Below, piece after piece: positions 41,505-49,607 of a stretch of DNA of 64,000 nt. The stretch lies in NCBI RefSeq assembly GCF_014646255.1, contig NZ_BMNC01000003.1, positions 372,001 to 436,000 of the forward strand, written 5' to 3'. This DNA comes from Lentzea pudingi (GTDB lineage: Bacteria > Actinomycetota > Actinomycetes > Mycobacteriales > Pseudonocardiaceae). Every line of letters begins with the position of its first letter. The first letter of the stretch is position 1. The translations under genes were made by a program, and so were the position numbers. The notes beneath the pieces are model-generated. The model was not told where the DNA came from. It was given only the letters and a program-made list of their open reading frames with translations, and ran no database searches.

Positions 41505-42968
41505 TCAGGCAGACACGCCGTCGAGGTGGAAGGTCTGCACCTGGCCCGCGGCGAACGGGACCCGGAGCAGGTTCCCGGTGAGCCGGACGTCGGTGCGCTG
41601 GACGTAGCGGTCGCTGCCGCTGGTCGTCGACGTGGACCAGCGGGTGATCAGGCCGGTCGGCAGGGTGCCGAACCGGGAGAGGTCGTAGGTGATCGTCTGC
41701 GCCGACGTGGCGGTGTTGACCCCCACGACGACGAGCCGGCGCGACGACGGGTCGTACGCGGCGGCGGTGTTCCCGGCGGAGGCCGAGACGATGCGCATGC
41801 CCGGCCGGATGTGCCGGGTGAACTGCGCGAGCACGTACAGCTTGTTCTGCACGGAGCCGGCCCGCAGCGTGTCCGGGTTGTAGTCGATCAACGCCCAGGC
41901 CGGCGTCGGATCCATCACCTGCCAGTAGCACCACGCCGTCGGGTGCAGCCAGCGCCAGTCCAGGCACAGGTTGCTCGCCAGGGAGAGCCCCGTGCCGTCC
42001 TTGTCGCCGTACTCGGAGTTCCACAGGACCTTGCCCGCCGACCGGGCGTCGCCGTGCACGAGGTCACGCCGTCCGCCCGAACCCTGGTAGCCGTGGACGT
42101 TGATCTGGTTCACGACGGACTTCGTGGTGGCGTCGAAAGAGGTCCACGTGCTGTGCGCCGCGTCGTAGCTGGTCTCGTCCGACGCGGCGATGCGCATGCC
42201 GGACAGGCCCCGGTTGTTCATCTCCTGGCGCAAGTACTGCAGGACGGGGCGCTGGGTGGCCGGGTCGAAGTGGCAGCCCTCCTGCCTCCCCGTCGCGGAC
42301 CAGTAGTTCGACGCCGGCTCGTTGAACGGGGAGATCGTGCGGAACGTGACACCCCAGTGGTCGCGGAAGTGCCTGGCCACCTCCGCCAGTTGCACGCCGT
42401 GGTTGCGCTGGTTCCACGACTGCAGGTTGTCGTTCGCGGCGTTGGCGGCACCGGAGGGGTTGTGGTTGAGGCACATCCACCACGCCGGGGAGTTGGAGAA
42501 CAGCTCCGTCATCGCACCGCGCGCCGCGGCCTTGACCACCGCCGCACGCTGCTTGGCGTCGGCGGCCCAGTTCCACGCCGGCGAGGCGGGATCGGTGTCG
42601 CGCCAGTCCTGCCAGTAGGTCTCGATCTGCTTGAAGCGCGGGATGTTCGGCGAGGTGACCATGGTCTCGCCGTTGACGGAGTTCCAGCTGCACGCGCCGA
42701 GGTTGTACCGCGCGATGTTCATCCCCAGGCCGGGCAGCGACTGTCCGTTGTAGACGACGTTCTTGGTGGTGAACCACAGGTCCGCGAAGTCGTCGCGGTC
42801 GCCGAACACGTTGGCCCACCAGGCGAGCGAGGTTCCCCAGCCTTCCCAGGTGCCGTGGTCGGTGCCGGGGTCGACGGTGACGGTCTCGTCCGCCTGAGCG
42901 CTTGCCGCGCCCATCGCGGTGGCGACGGCGGCGGCCGCTCCGGCCAGCATCGTCCTGCGGGTGACCAT
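41505..42968 (-). CDS. Secreted GH30 endo-beta-1,6-galactanase-like enzyme
   Basis: A 487-residue secreted GH30 protein. An N-terminal signal (MVTRRTMLAGAAAAVATAMG, Tat-like) precedes WEGWGTSLAWWANVFGDRDD, the typical opening of the GH30 endo-1,6-galactanase subgroup. The acid/base Glu is in ISPFNEPASNYW and the nucleophile Glu in VLWNSEYGDKDG. A C-terminal beta-sandwich closes the fold. It should cleave beta-1,6-galactan side chains of arabinogalactan proteins. ATG 42968 follows GGAGG. It lies 46 bases downstream of PL11 on the same strand, so the two are probably co-transcribed. Confidence 0.88.
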   Translation of the reverse strand: MVTRRTMLAGAAAAVATAMGAASAQADETVTVDPGTDHGTWEGWGTSLAWWANVFGDRDDFADLWFTTKNVVYNGQSLPGLGMNIARYNLGACSWNSVNGETMVTSPNIPRFKQIETYWQDWRDTDPASPAWNWAADAKQRAAVVKAAARGAMTELFSNSPAWWMCLNHNPSGAANAANDNLQSWNQRNHGVQLAEVARHFRDHWGVTFRTISPFNEPASNYWSATGRQEGCHFDPATQRPVLQYLRQEMNNRGLSGMRIAASDETSYDAAHSTWTSFDATTKSVVNQINVHGYQGSGGRRDLVHGDARSAGKVLWNSEYGDKDGTGLSLASNLCLDWRWLHPTAWCYWQVMDPTPAWALIDYNPDTLRAGSVQNKLYVLAQFTRHIRPGMRIVSASAGNTAAAYDPSSRRLVVVGVNTATSAQTITYDLSRFGTLPTGLITRWSTSTTSGSDRYVQRTDVRLTGNLLRVPFAAGQVQTFHLDGVSA

Positions 42969-43014
42969 GAGGACCTCCAGACTCGGTTGTGCGGTACCGG
43001 CTAGCGGAGGCCGC

Positions 43015-45450
43015 TCATGATGGCGTCGACGATTCCCTGTGGCGTGACCGCGTGACTTCGTCGGCCGAACAGCCGACGGATACGCCGAACTTGGCTTGCC
43101 ACCCACGCGGGCACGGCACGGCGGCGATGACGAGAACCTTCACCGGCGCGTCCCCTCGGGTAGCGGTGTTCTTCCTCGGTCGGGAGGGGAGGGGCACGCG
43201 CGACCAGTCGACGTCGGACGCCAGGTAGAAGCCCGGGTAGGACGGCTGGTTGTAGGCGGTCTGCTGGCGGGCCACCTCGACGCGGTACTGGCGGTCGTGC
43301 ATCAGCGTGTACATCTTGCGGTTCGTGGGCTCCGTGCTGGTGTAGAACCGCAGGGCCGAGCTGTCCTGGGTGCGGACCACGAGCTCCTCGCGCCAGTCGC
43401 CGAAGACGTCGGCCACGAGCGACGGCGTGCCTTTGGTGCCGTTGTTGGTCCGGGTCCCGGTGGCGGTGAGCAGCGTGCCGCGCCTCCAGTCGTCGATGGT
43501 CGGCGTCACGTCCTGGGCGCCGTTCACGATCTGGGTGGTCATGTCGCCGGCCCAGCGGATGCTCGTGTTCGTTCCGGGGGAACGGGTGTCGAGCTGCCGT
43601 CCGTCCGCGCTCCGGATGCCGGCCGAGTCCGAACCGCCCGGCATCGACGCCCACGTCTCCAGACCGGGTACGTCGGGACGCACGTCGCCGACCATGCCGC
43701 GGCCGGTGTCCATGCCGGAGTACGCGCCGTAGACAACCTCGCCGGTCCGCGCGTCGCGCAGCGTGTAGCCGTACGGGGCGGAGCGCGCTCCCTCGTGCAC
43801 CATGTAGGTCTCGAGGCCGGGACGGTTCGGGTCGATGTCGGTGACGTGCAGGGCGTCACCGTGACCGACCCGGACCGCCGCTCCCGGATCCGCGCTCCCG
43901 GGTGGCAGCACGCCGGTGGAGCTGTACAGCAGCGAGCCGTCGTGGTCGAGCGTCGCGCCGCCGTAGACGATCTCCTGCCTGCCGTCACCGTCCACGTCGG
44001 CGACGCTGAGCGAGTGCGCGCCCTGAGTCGTCATCTTGGCGTGGCTCGGGTTCGTGCCGTCACGGCCGTGCGGGCTGTCGCGGAACGGGTTCGTCATCGG
44101 CACCCAGCCGCTGTCGGCGAGCCAGCGCTTCGTGAGTCGCCGACCGTTCCAGTCGTACGCGGCGACCGCGGACCGGGTGTAGTAGCCGCGAGCGAAGATC
44201 GCGGACGGGCGTTTGCCGTCCAGGTGGGCAACTCCGGCCAGGAAGCGATCGACGCGGTTGCCCGGTTCGATCCGGCTCATCGCGTAGTCGCCCCACATCA
44301 GCCCGTCGTCGCCGCGACCCGGTTCGTAGCGCACCGTCTGGAGCTCGCGGCCGGTGGCGCCGTCGAACACCGTCAGGTACTCCGGTCCGCTCACGACGAA
44401 GCCGGCGAACTGACGCAGCTTGTTGTTGGCGCTGCGGCTCGGCGCGTAGACGTCCATGAAGTGGTCGGCCAGGGCAGCGGCGTCCTGTTGGGACAGCGGG
44501 TACGCGTACCGCGGCTCGATTCCCAGCGCCTGCTCGATGGTCGCGGGCCAGCGACCCGCGACGACCTCGGGATGCGCGTGCCAGGAGCGGAACATCCCGA
44601 TGAGGTGATCGCGGTAGCCGTCGGGGCTCAGGCGGTGGTCGTCGGAATGCGAGTACCCCGCCCGCACGTCCTCGCGCGGCATCGTGACGTACCGGCTCCG
44701 GCCGTCGCGGCCGACGACCTTCGTGCCCGGCGCGGTCTTCGTCATCAGCTCCGCGCGCCCGTCCCCGTCGAAGTCGTGCACGAGGAACTGGGTGTAGTGC
44801 GCGCCCGCGCGGATGTTCACGCCGAGGTCGACGCGGTGCAGCAACGTCCCGTCGAACCGGTAGGTGTCGAGGTAGACCGGCCCGGTGTAGCCGACCTGCG
44901 AGACGTCCTTGGAGTTGCTGGGATCCCACTTCACGACGTACTCGTACTGCCCGTCGCCGTCCACGTCGCCCACGCTCACGTCGTTGGCCGAGTAGGTGTA
45001 GCTCTCGCCCGCGGGCGTCACGCCGTCCGCCGGCTTGCGCAACGGCAGATCGTGGTAGTGGTTCGTCCACGCCGTCACGGCCTTGCTACGCCCGAGCGTG
45101 ACACCGTGGACGACCGGCGCGACCTGGTACCGCGCACCGGCGGTGGGGGACGGGTCGAGGTAGGTGGTGCTGTCCGTGACGGTCGCCAGGCGCTTTCCGT
45201 CGCGGTAGACCACGAAGTCCGGTCCGCGCAGACCGGTGGTGCCCGCGCCGGTGGCCTCCCGGCCGAGCAGGCGCCAGCTCAGGTGCACACCACCGGCCGT
45301 GGTGGACGCGACGAGCCCGCGGTCGAGGTGCTCGAGCGGTGCGGGGGAGGGCTGCCACGCCTGTGCGGTGGCAGGCAGCGGGCCGGTCAGGAGGGCGGCG
45401 GTCACCACCGCGAGCAGGACACCTCGTCGCATCACCACGCTGGTTACCAT
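43015..45450 (-). CDS. Secreted PL11 rhamnogalacturonan lyase with unusual C-terminal tail
   Basis: An 811-residue protein with signal peptide (MRRGVLLAVVTAALLTGPLP). A fibronectin-like N-terminal domain (HLDRGLVASTTAGGVHLSWR) and an eight-bladed propeller follow, with calcium-binding D-x-D-x-D-x loops (GDVDGDGQYE, HDFDGDGRAE, ADVDGDGRQE). PL11 cleaves the rhamnogalacturonan I backbone by beta-elimination. The family normally ends near YNQPSYPGFYLASDVDWS; here about 55 further residues (including PVKVLVIAAVPCPRGWQAKF) follow without resemblance. It leads the GH30 gene. A LacI-type site lies 51 bases upstream of ATG 45450. Confidence 0.9.
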   Translation of the reverse strand: MVTSVVMRRGVLLAVVTAALLTGPLPATAQAWQPSPAPLEHLDRGLVASTTAGGVHLSWRLLGREATGAGTTGLRGPDFVVYRDGKRLATVTDSTTYLDPSPTAGARYQVAPVVHGVTLGRSKAVTAWTNHYHDLPLRKPADGVTPAGESYTYSANDVSVGDVDGDGQYEYVVKWDPSNSKDVSQVGYTGPVYLDTYRFDGTLLHRVDLGVNIRAGAHYTQFLVHDFDGDGRAELMTKTAPGTKVVGRDGRSRYVTMPREDVRAGYSHSDDHRLSPDGYRDHLIGMFRSWHAHPEVVAGRWPATIEQALGIEPRYAYPLSQQDAAALADHFMDVYAPSRSANNKLRQFAGFVVSGPEYLTVFDGATGRELQTVRYEPGRGDDGLMWGDYAMSRIEPGNRVDRFLAGVAHLDGKRPSAIFARGYYTRSAVAAYDWNGRRLTKRWLADSGWVPMTNPFRDSPHGRDGTNPSHAKMTTQGAHSLSVADVDGDGRQEIVYGGATLDHDGSLLYSSTGVLPPGSADPGAAVRVGHGDALHVTDIDPNRPGLETYMVHEGARSAPYGYTLRDARTGEVVYGAYSGMDTGRGMVGDVRPDVPGLETWASMPGGSDSAGIRSADGRQLDTRSPGTNTSIRWAGDMTTQIVNGAQDVTPTIDDWRRGTLLTATGTRTNNGTKGTPSLVADVFGDWREELVVRTQDSSALRFYTSTEPTNRKMYTLMHDRQYRVEVARQQTAYNQPSYPGFYLASDVDWSRVPLPSRPRKNTATRGDAPVKVLVIAAVPCPRGWQAKFGVSVGCSADEVTRSRHRESSTPS

Positions 45451-45500
45451 GAACCGTTCCCACCCGGCGCGCAAGTGTCAGATTTGTTGATGTACAAGGA

Positions 45501-45514
45501 GGAAAGCGTTTTCC
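45501..45514. promoter_or_regulatory. LacI-type operator upstream of PL11
   Basis: GGAAAGCGTTTTCC is a 14-base CG-centred palindrome with one mismatch, similar to GGAAAGCGCTTTCC operators of the LacI/GalR family. It lies 51 bases before the PL11 start and would regulate the PL11-GH30 operon. Confidence 0.55.
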
Positions 45515-45658
45515 CAGGGTGTTGGCGCAGTGACGGTCGAATCGACGCGGCGTTCGACGAGATTCGACATCTCGCAGGCGATCCGTTCGACTCGATCGAG
45601 GCGTCCGCGAAGGACTCCGTCGCGAGGGCCGTGATCGGGATCTGTGATCATGAGGCGC

Positions 45659-46501
45659 ATGGATCTTCACGAGCAATTCCGGCGTTCCGCACTCGAACTG
45701 GGCGTCCCGGACGACGAGGTCGCGAGGTTCGGCCAGTTCCTCCGCTTCGCCATCTGGACGGGCAGCGAGCCCCACGGCTCCCCGGTCGGCCGCCGCGGTG
45801 GGCGGCCACTCCACGGGGACGCGGAACGGCTGTTAGCCGGAGCGGGGACGTTGCCGTTCGTGGCGTCGTTCGACTGCGCGGCGCTGCCGGGGATCGACGA
45901 CCTCGCGCTGCCGAAGGACGGCTCGCTGCTCTTCTTCCTCGACCACGAGGAGGCGGTGGAGGCCGACTCCGCCGAGGACGCGCAGAGGTTCGCGCGAGTG
46001 GTGCACGTGCCGGCCGACTCGGGTGCCGTGTCCGTCGACGGGGGCCATGACCTCTTCGCCCGAGTCCGGCCGGAACTGCCCCACTGGCTCGGCATGGACG
46101 AGCAGGCCCTGTCCGGCTACCAGCAGCACCAGGCGCGGGATCTACCGCACCGGCACGAGCTCGTCGCCCTGGTCGGCAGCCTCTGGCCGAAGGGTCAGCA
46201 GGCCGAGATCCGCATCGGCGGCTACTCCGGGCACACCGGGGGCCTCTCCGGCAAGAACGTCCACGCGACCCCGGAGGCCGGGATGGCCTGGGAGAACATC
46301 AAGGACCGGAAGGCCGGCACGACGCCGGACGAGATGATGTTCGCCATGGAGGAGGAACTCGACCGCGTGATGCGGGAGTGGGTGCCGCTCGCCCAGTTCA
46401 GGGCGGACGAACTCCACGTCGGACGCTTCCTGGTCCGCCACGACGACCTCGCCGCCCTCCGGCTGGACGAGGTCCTCACCGTCACGGAGTTCCTCGAATA
46501 G
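45659..46501 (+). CDS. DUF1963 (YwqG-like) protein
   Basis: A 280-residue protein of the DUF1963/YwqG type: LPFVASFDCAALPGIDDLALP, then SLLFFLDHEEAVE, and near the C-terminus a beta strand core (QAEIRIGGYSGHTGG). Function of the family is unknown. ATG 45659 or 45650 may start it. It is followed by a strong terminator shared with cspA. Confidence 0.75.
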   Translation: MDLHEQFRRSALELGVPDDEVARFGQFLRFAIWTGSEPHGSPVGRRGGRPLHGDAERLLAGAGTLPFVASFDCAALPGIDDLALPKDGSLLFFLDHEEAVEADSAEDAQRFARVVHVPADSGAVSVDGGHDLFARVRPELPHWLGMDEQALSGYQQHQARDLPHRHELVALVGSLWPKGQQAEIRIGGYSGHTGGLSGKNVHATPEAGMAWENIKDRKAGTTPDEMMFAMEEELDRVMREWVPLAQFRADELHVGRFLVRHDDLAALRLDEVLTVTEFLE

Positions 46502-46517
46502 CCACCACCGAACAGCA

Positions 46518-46554
46518 CAGAGCCCGGCTGGATGATCCATCCGGCCGGGCTCTG
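46518..46554. terminator. Bidirectional terminator between DUF1963 gene and cspA
   Basis: A ten-base outer stem (CAGAGCCCGG and its complement) encloses a second stem (GGATG/CATCC) around a three-base loop, forming a near-continuous hairpin of 37 bases between two convergent genes. Confidence 0.8.
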
Positions 46555-46600
46555 GTGCAGTCCGCGCGCATGCCGTCGGTGGTCCGACGGCGGCAGGGGA

Positions 46601-46804
46601 CTAGGCGGGAACGATGTTCTCCGCCTGCGGGCCCTTCTGGCCCTGCGTGATGTCGAAGGAGACCTTCTGGCCCTCCTGGAGCTCACGGAAGCCCTGCGCG
46701 ACGATGTTCGAGTAGTGGGCGAAGACGTCGGCGCCGCCACCGTCCTGCTCGATGAAGCCGAATCCCTTTTCGGCGTTGAACCACTTGACGGTTCCGGTGG
46801 CCAT
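46601..46804 (-). CDS. cspA: Cold-shock protein
   Basis: A 67-residue single OB-fold with both RNA-binding motifs, [14 protein letters not shown] (RNP1) and DVFAHYSNI (RNP2). It binds single-stranded RNA and DNA and melts secondary structure. ATG 46804 begins MATGTVKW; the frame upstream lacks family sequence. The 5' region holds a terminator-like hairpin that may control it. Confidence 0.96.
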   Translation of the reverse strand: MATGTVKWFNAEKGFGFIEQDGGGADVFAHYSNIVAQGFRELQEGQKVSFDITQGQKGPQAENIVPA

Positions 46805-46889
46805 GGTGCACTCCAAGCATGAATGTGGCGCCCGCACTGTGCGGGAGCCGGGGTGATCTGCCCTGGTCGGAGACGGTGAACAGCAAAAT

Positions 46890-46911
46890 GCCCGTGACTG
46901 TGGTCACGGGC
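46890..46911 (-). promoter_or_regulatory. Terminator-like hairpin in the cspA leader
   Basis: Nine-base perfect arms (GCCCGTGAC and its complement) with a four-base loop. On the cspA strand the hairpin is followed by ATTTTG, resembling an intrinsic terminator. It ends about 85 bases upstream of the cspA start. The rest of the 46805-47144 gap holds no visible gene, only the operator at 47075. Confidence 0.45.
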
Positions 46912-47074
46912 GACCGTACGTCCAAACCATTCCAGATGCCATCAGGTTACACCCTCCGCGTCGATCGCGCAGGAGGGGATGTCGATCAGGGGCCGATGAG
47001 TGTCGATCCCCTGCGGCGTGACGCCTGTGCCGGGCTCTGACAGAAGCGGACAGGAACCTCCGCGATCCGGTGTG

Positions 47075-47088
47075 TGGGAGCGCTTTCA
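47075..47088. promoter_or_regulatory. LacI-type operator upstream of the six-hairpin glycosidase
   Basis: TGGGAGCGCTTTCA matches TGGGAGCGCTCCCA in 12 of 14 bases, lying 56 bases before ATG 47145. It fits the same regulatory family as the sites at 30655 and 45501. Confidence 0.5.
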
Positions 47089-47144
47089 TGGTTCGCTGCC
47101 CTTGCGGCTCCGGTCGGGTCCGGGTGCCGGGAAAGGTGCACCGG

Positions 47145-49166
47145 ATGAGCTCCCGGCGGGCGGTCGGTCGTGTCCTCGTGGCCCTGATGACGATGTGCGG
47201 CGTGGTCACCGGTGCCGCACCCGCGACAGCGGCCACCACACCCTCGCTCACCTTCACCAACCCGCGAAGTCAGGCGCTGTACGGCTCCGCCTACACGGCC
47301 GCGCTGGACAATCTGCTGCGCGTCAACACGGTGGGCTACGACGAACGCCACAACAGGAGCGGTCTGCTGGACCCGGCCGTCGGCATCGTCCGCGCGGGCG
47401 GCGGCTACGAGCAGCCGTGGACGCGGGACGCGTCGATCAACAGCTGGAACGCGGCCAGTCTGTTGTCCCCGGCACTGGCGAGGAACACGCTGTGGGCCGT
47501 CGTCGACAAGGACACCGCCGGCGCCCTGCGGGTGCAGCAGGACGACCAGCAGTGGGACCAGGTCATCTGGCTCACCGCCGCGTGGCACCACTACCTCGTC
47601 ACCGGCGACCGGGAGTTCCTCGGCGACGCCTACCGCACCGCCAGGAACACCCTGACGATCAGGGAGAACGCGACCACGGCCGGCTTCAACCCCGCCTACG
47701 GCCTGTTCACCGGCGCGTCCTTCTTCAACGACGGCATCGCCGGCTACCCCGCGCCTCCCGCCGACGCGACCGAGTCGGTCAGCACCGGCAGCATGCCGTG
47801 GCCGGGCATCGCGAGCGGGATGTACCTGAGCACCAACGAGGTCTACTACGCCGCCTACGTCAACGCCGCCAACATGGCCGAGCGCCTGGGACAACCGCAG
47901 GAGGCCGCCGGCCACCGGGCGAAGGCCGCCGCGCTGAAGACCGCGATCAACCGGTACTTCTGGAACCCGGCGACCGGCCTGTACAACTACCAGCTGCTCG
48001 CCGACGGCACGCCCGGCGCCCACCAGGAAGGCACCGGGCTCGCGTTCGCGATCCTCTTCGGCATCGCGGACCCCGCTCAGGCGCGGTCGATCCTCCAGAA
48101 CGCCCGCGGGATGACCTGGGGCATGCCCGACACGTTCCCGCACTGGGACCGCTACTCCGAGGCGCAGCCCGGCCGGCACAACGCGATCGTGTGGCCGCTC
48201 GTGCAGGGCCTGTGGGCCAAGGCGGCGGCGCGGCAGGGCGACCAGAACCGCTTGGCCGCGGAGACGGCGCGCCTCGCGAAGCTCGCGAACAACAACAGCG
48301 GCTTCTGGGAGATCTACAACGGCACCACCGGCGTCGTCGACGGCGGTTTCCAGCGACTGGGCGACACGGTGAAGTTCCACTGGGGTTCCGAACCCGACCA
48401 GACCTGGTCGGCCACGGCGTTCCTCGACATGGTCCACACCGGACTCTTCGGGCTCGGGTACACCGACCGGGGGCTGACGTTCGCGCCGAACCTGCCGGCG
48501 GGCTGGGGCGACGTCACCCTGCGCGACGTGCGCTACCGCGGCGCCGACCTGACGATCGCGCTGCGCGGGGCGGGCAGCACGGTCCGCTCGGTCACCGTCG
48601 ACGGCCGCCCGTCCCGCGCCGAGATCCCCGCGACGCTCACAGGCGCGCACACCGTCGAGATCACGATGACGGGAGCGACCGGCGGCGACCGGGACGGCGA
48701 CGGCGTGACCGACGCGCGGGACCGCTGCGCAGACACCGCGGGCACGGTCTCCGGCTGCCCCGCCCCCGGCCGCCTGGAGGCCGAGGACGCGCGCAACACC
48801 GGCGGCGTGAAGACCAACGTGAACCACACCGGCTACTCCGGCCGGGCGTTCGTCGACGGACTCTGGGCGCAGGGCGCCGCGTCGTCGTTCACACTGCACC
48901 GCGCGTCGGCGGCACCAGGCTCGGGCGCGCTCACCCTGCGGTACGCGAACGCCCACGACGACGCGCGCACGATGACGTTGTCGGTGGACGGGCGTGCCGT
49001 GCGCCAGGTCAGCTTCCCGAAGGTCTCCGACAGCTGGGACGCCTGGGGCACGGTGACCTTCGACGACGTCCCGCTGAGCGGCCGCGACCCGGTGGTCACG
49101 CTGTCCTACGGCGCGGGTGACACCGGGGCGGTCAACCTCGACTGGCTCGGCTACGGCGGACCGTGA
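47145..49166 (+). CDS. Secreted six-hairpin glycosidase with calcium motif and CBM6/35-like domain
   Basis: A 673-residue secreted enzyme. The signal peptide (AVGRVLVALMTMCGVVTGAA) is followed by an (alpha/alpha)6-type barrel with WTRDASINSWNAASLL, QQDDQQWDQVIWLTAAWHHY and PGRHNAIVWPLVQGLW. This pattern resembles six-hairpin glycosidases (GH15/37/63/78-like), but I cannot name the family. A thrombospondin type-3-like calcium motif (GDRDGDGVTDARDRCADTAG) links to a C-terminal beta-sandwich starting RLEAEDARNTGG and ending VNLDWLGYGG, typical of CBM6/CBM35. ATG 47145 gives the best signal peptide. A LacI-type operator lies 56 bases upstream. Confidence 0.8.
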   Translation: MSSRRAVGRVLVALMTMCGVVTGAAPATAATTPSLTFTNPRSQALYGSAYTAALDNLLRVNTVGYDERHNRSGLLDPAVGIVRAGGGYEQPWTRDASINSWNAASLLSPALARNTLWAVVDKDTAGALRVQQDDQQWDQVIWLTAAWHHYLVTGDREFLGDAYRTARNTLTIRENATTAGFNPAYGLFTGASFFNDGIAGYPAPPADATESVSTGSMPWPGIASGMYLSTNEVYYAAYVNAANMAERLGQPQEAAGHRAKAAALKTAINRYFWNPATGLYNYQLLADGTPGAHQEGTGLAFAILFGIADPAQARSILQNARGMTWGMPDTFPHWDRYSEAQPGRHNAIVWPLVQGLWAKAAARQGDQNRLAAETARLAKLANNNSGFWEIYNGTTGVVDGGFQRLGDTVKFHWGSEPDQTWSATAFLDMVHTGLFGLGYTDRGLTFAPNLPAGWGDVTLRDVRYRGADLTIALRGAGSTVRSVTVDGRPSRAEIPATLTGAHTVEITMTGATGGDRDGDGVTDARDRCADTAGTVSGCPAPGRLEAEDARNTGGVKTNVNHTGYSGRAFVDGLWAQGAASSFTLHRASAAPGSGALTLRYANAHDDARTMTLSVDGRAVRQVSFPKVSDSWDAWGTVTFDDVPLSGRDPVVTLSYGAGDTGAVNLDWLGYGGP

Positions 49167-49172
49167 CCGGTC

Positions 49173-49538
49173 TCAGTAGCTGAACGTGGTCGCGGGCTCG
49201 TCGCCGATCCACTTCCACATCGGGATCGTGCCGTTGATCTCCGCGCCCGGAATCAGCGCGTCGGCGTCGAGCTGCTTCGCGTTGAAGCAGAGCGGGCAGA
49301 CGAAGTACCGGCCGCCCGCCGCCTCGTAGCGCTGGAGCAGGTCCGCGAGCGGCGGGCAGCCCTCGCACGCGGTGCCCTTGGCGGTGCCGATCAGCGAGAG
49401 GCGCACCGCCTCCTTGGACAGGAACATCAGCGTCTCCCGCCCGGTCTCGGCGGCGCCGATCGCCACGAGGAACGCGACGGTCACCTTCTCGGCGTCCTCG
49501 AGACCGGTGCAGAGGCTGATGACGGCTTTGTTCGGCAT
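49173..49538 (-). CDS. DsrE family protein
   Basis: A 121-residue DsrE/F-fold protein: an opening strand (KAVISLCTGLEDAEKVTVAF), an acidic-to-hydrophobic helix (TLMFLSKEAVRLSL) and two Cys pairs (CEGCPP, CPLCF). Family members take part in sulfur relay or act as peroxiredoxin-like factors. The Cys pairs could hold a disulfide or metal. AAGGAG precedes the ATG. It is convergent with the six-hairpin glycosidase gene, six bases apart. Confidence 0.85.
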   Translation of the reverse strand: MPNKAVISLCTGLEDAEKVTVAFLVAIGAAETGRETLMFLSKEAVRLSLIGTAKGTACEGCPPLADLLQRYEAAGGRYFVCPLCFNAKQLDADALIPGAEINGTIPMWKWIGDEPATTFSY

Positions 49539-49607
49539 GATCTGCTCCTTATTCGTCGGGAACAGGACGTTAGGAGCGGGCCGGGGCCGTGTCGTCGGGC
49601 GTTCTCC

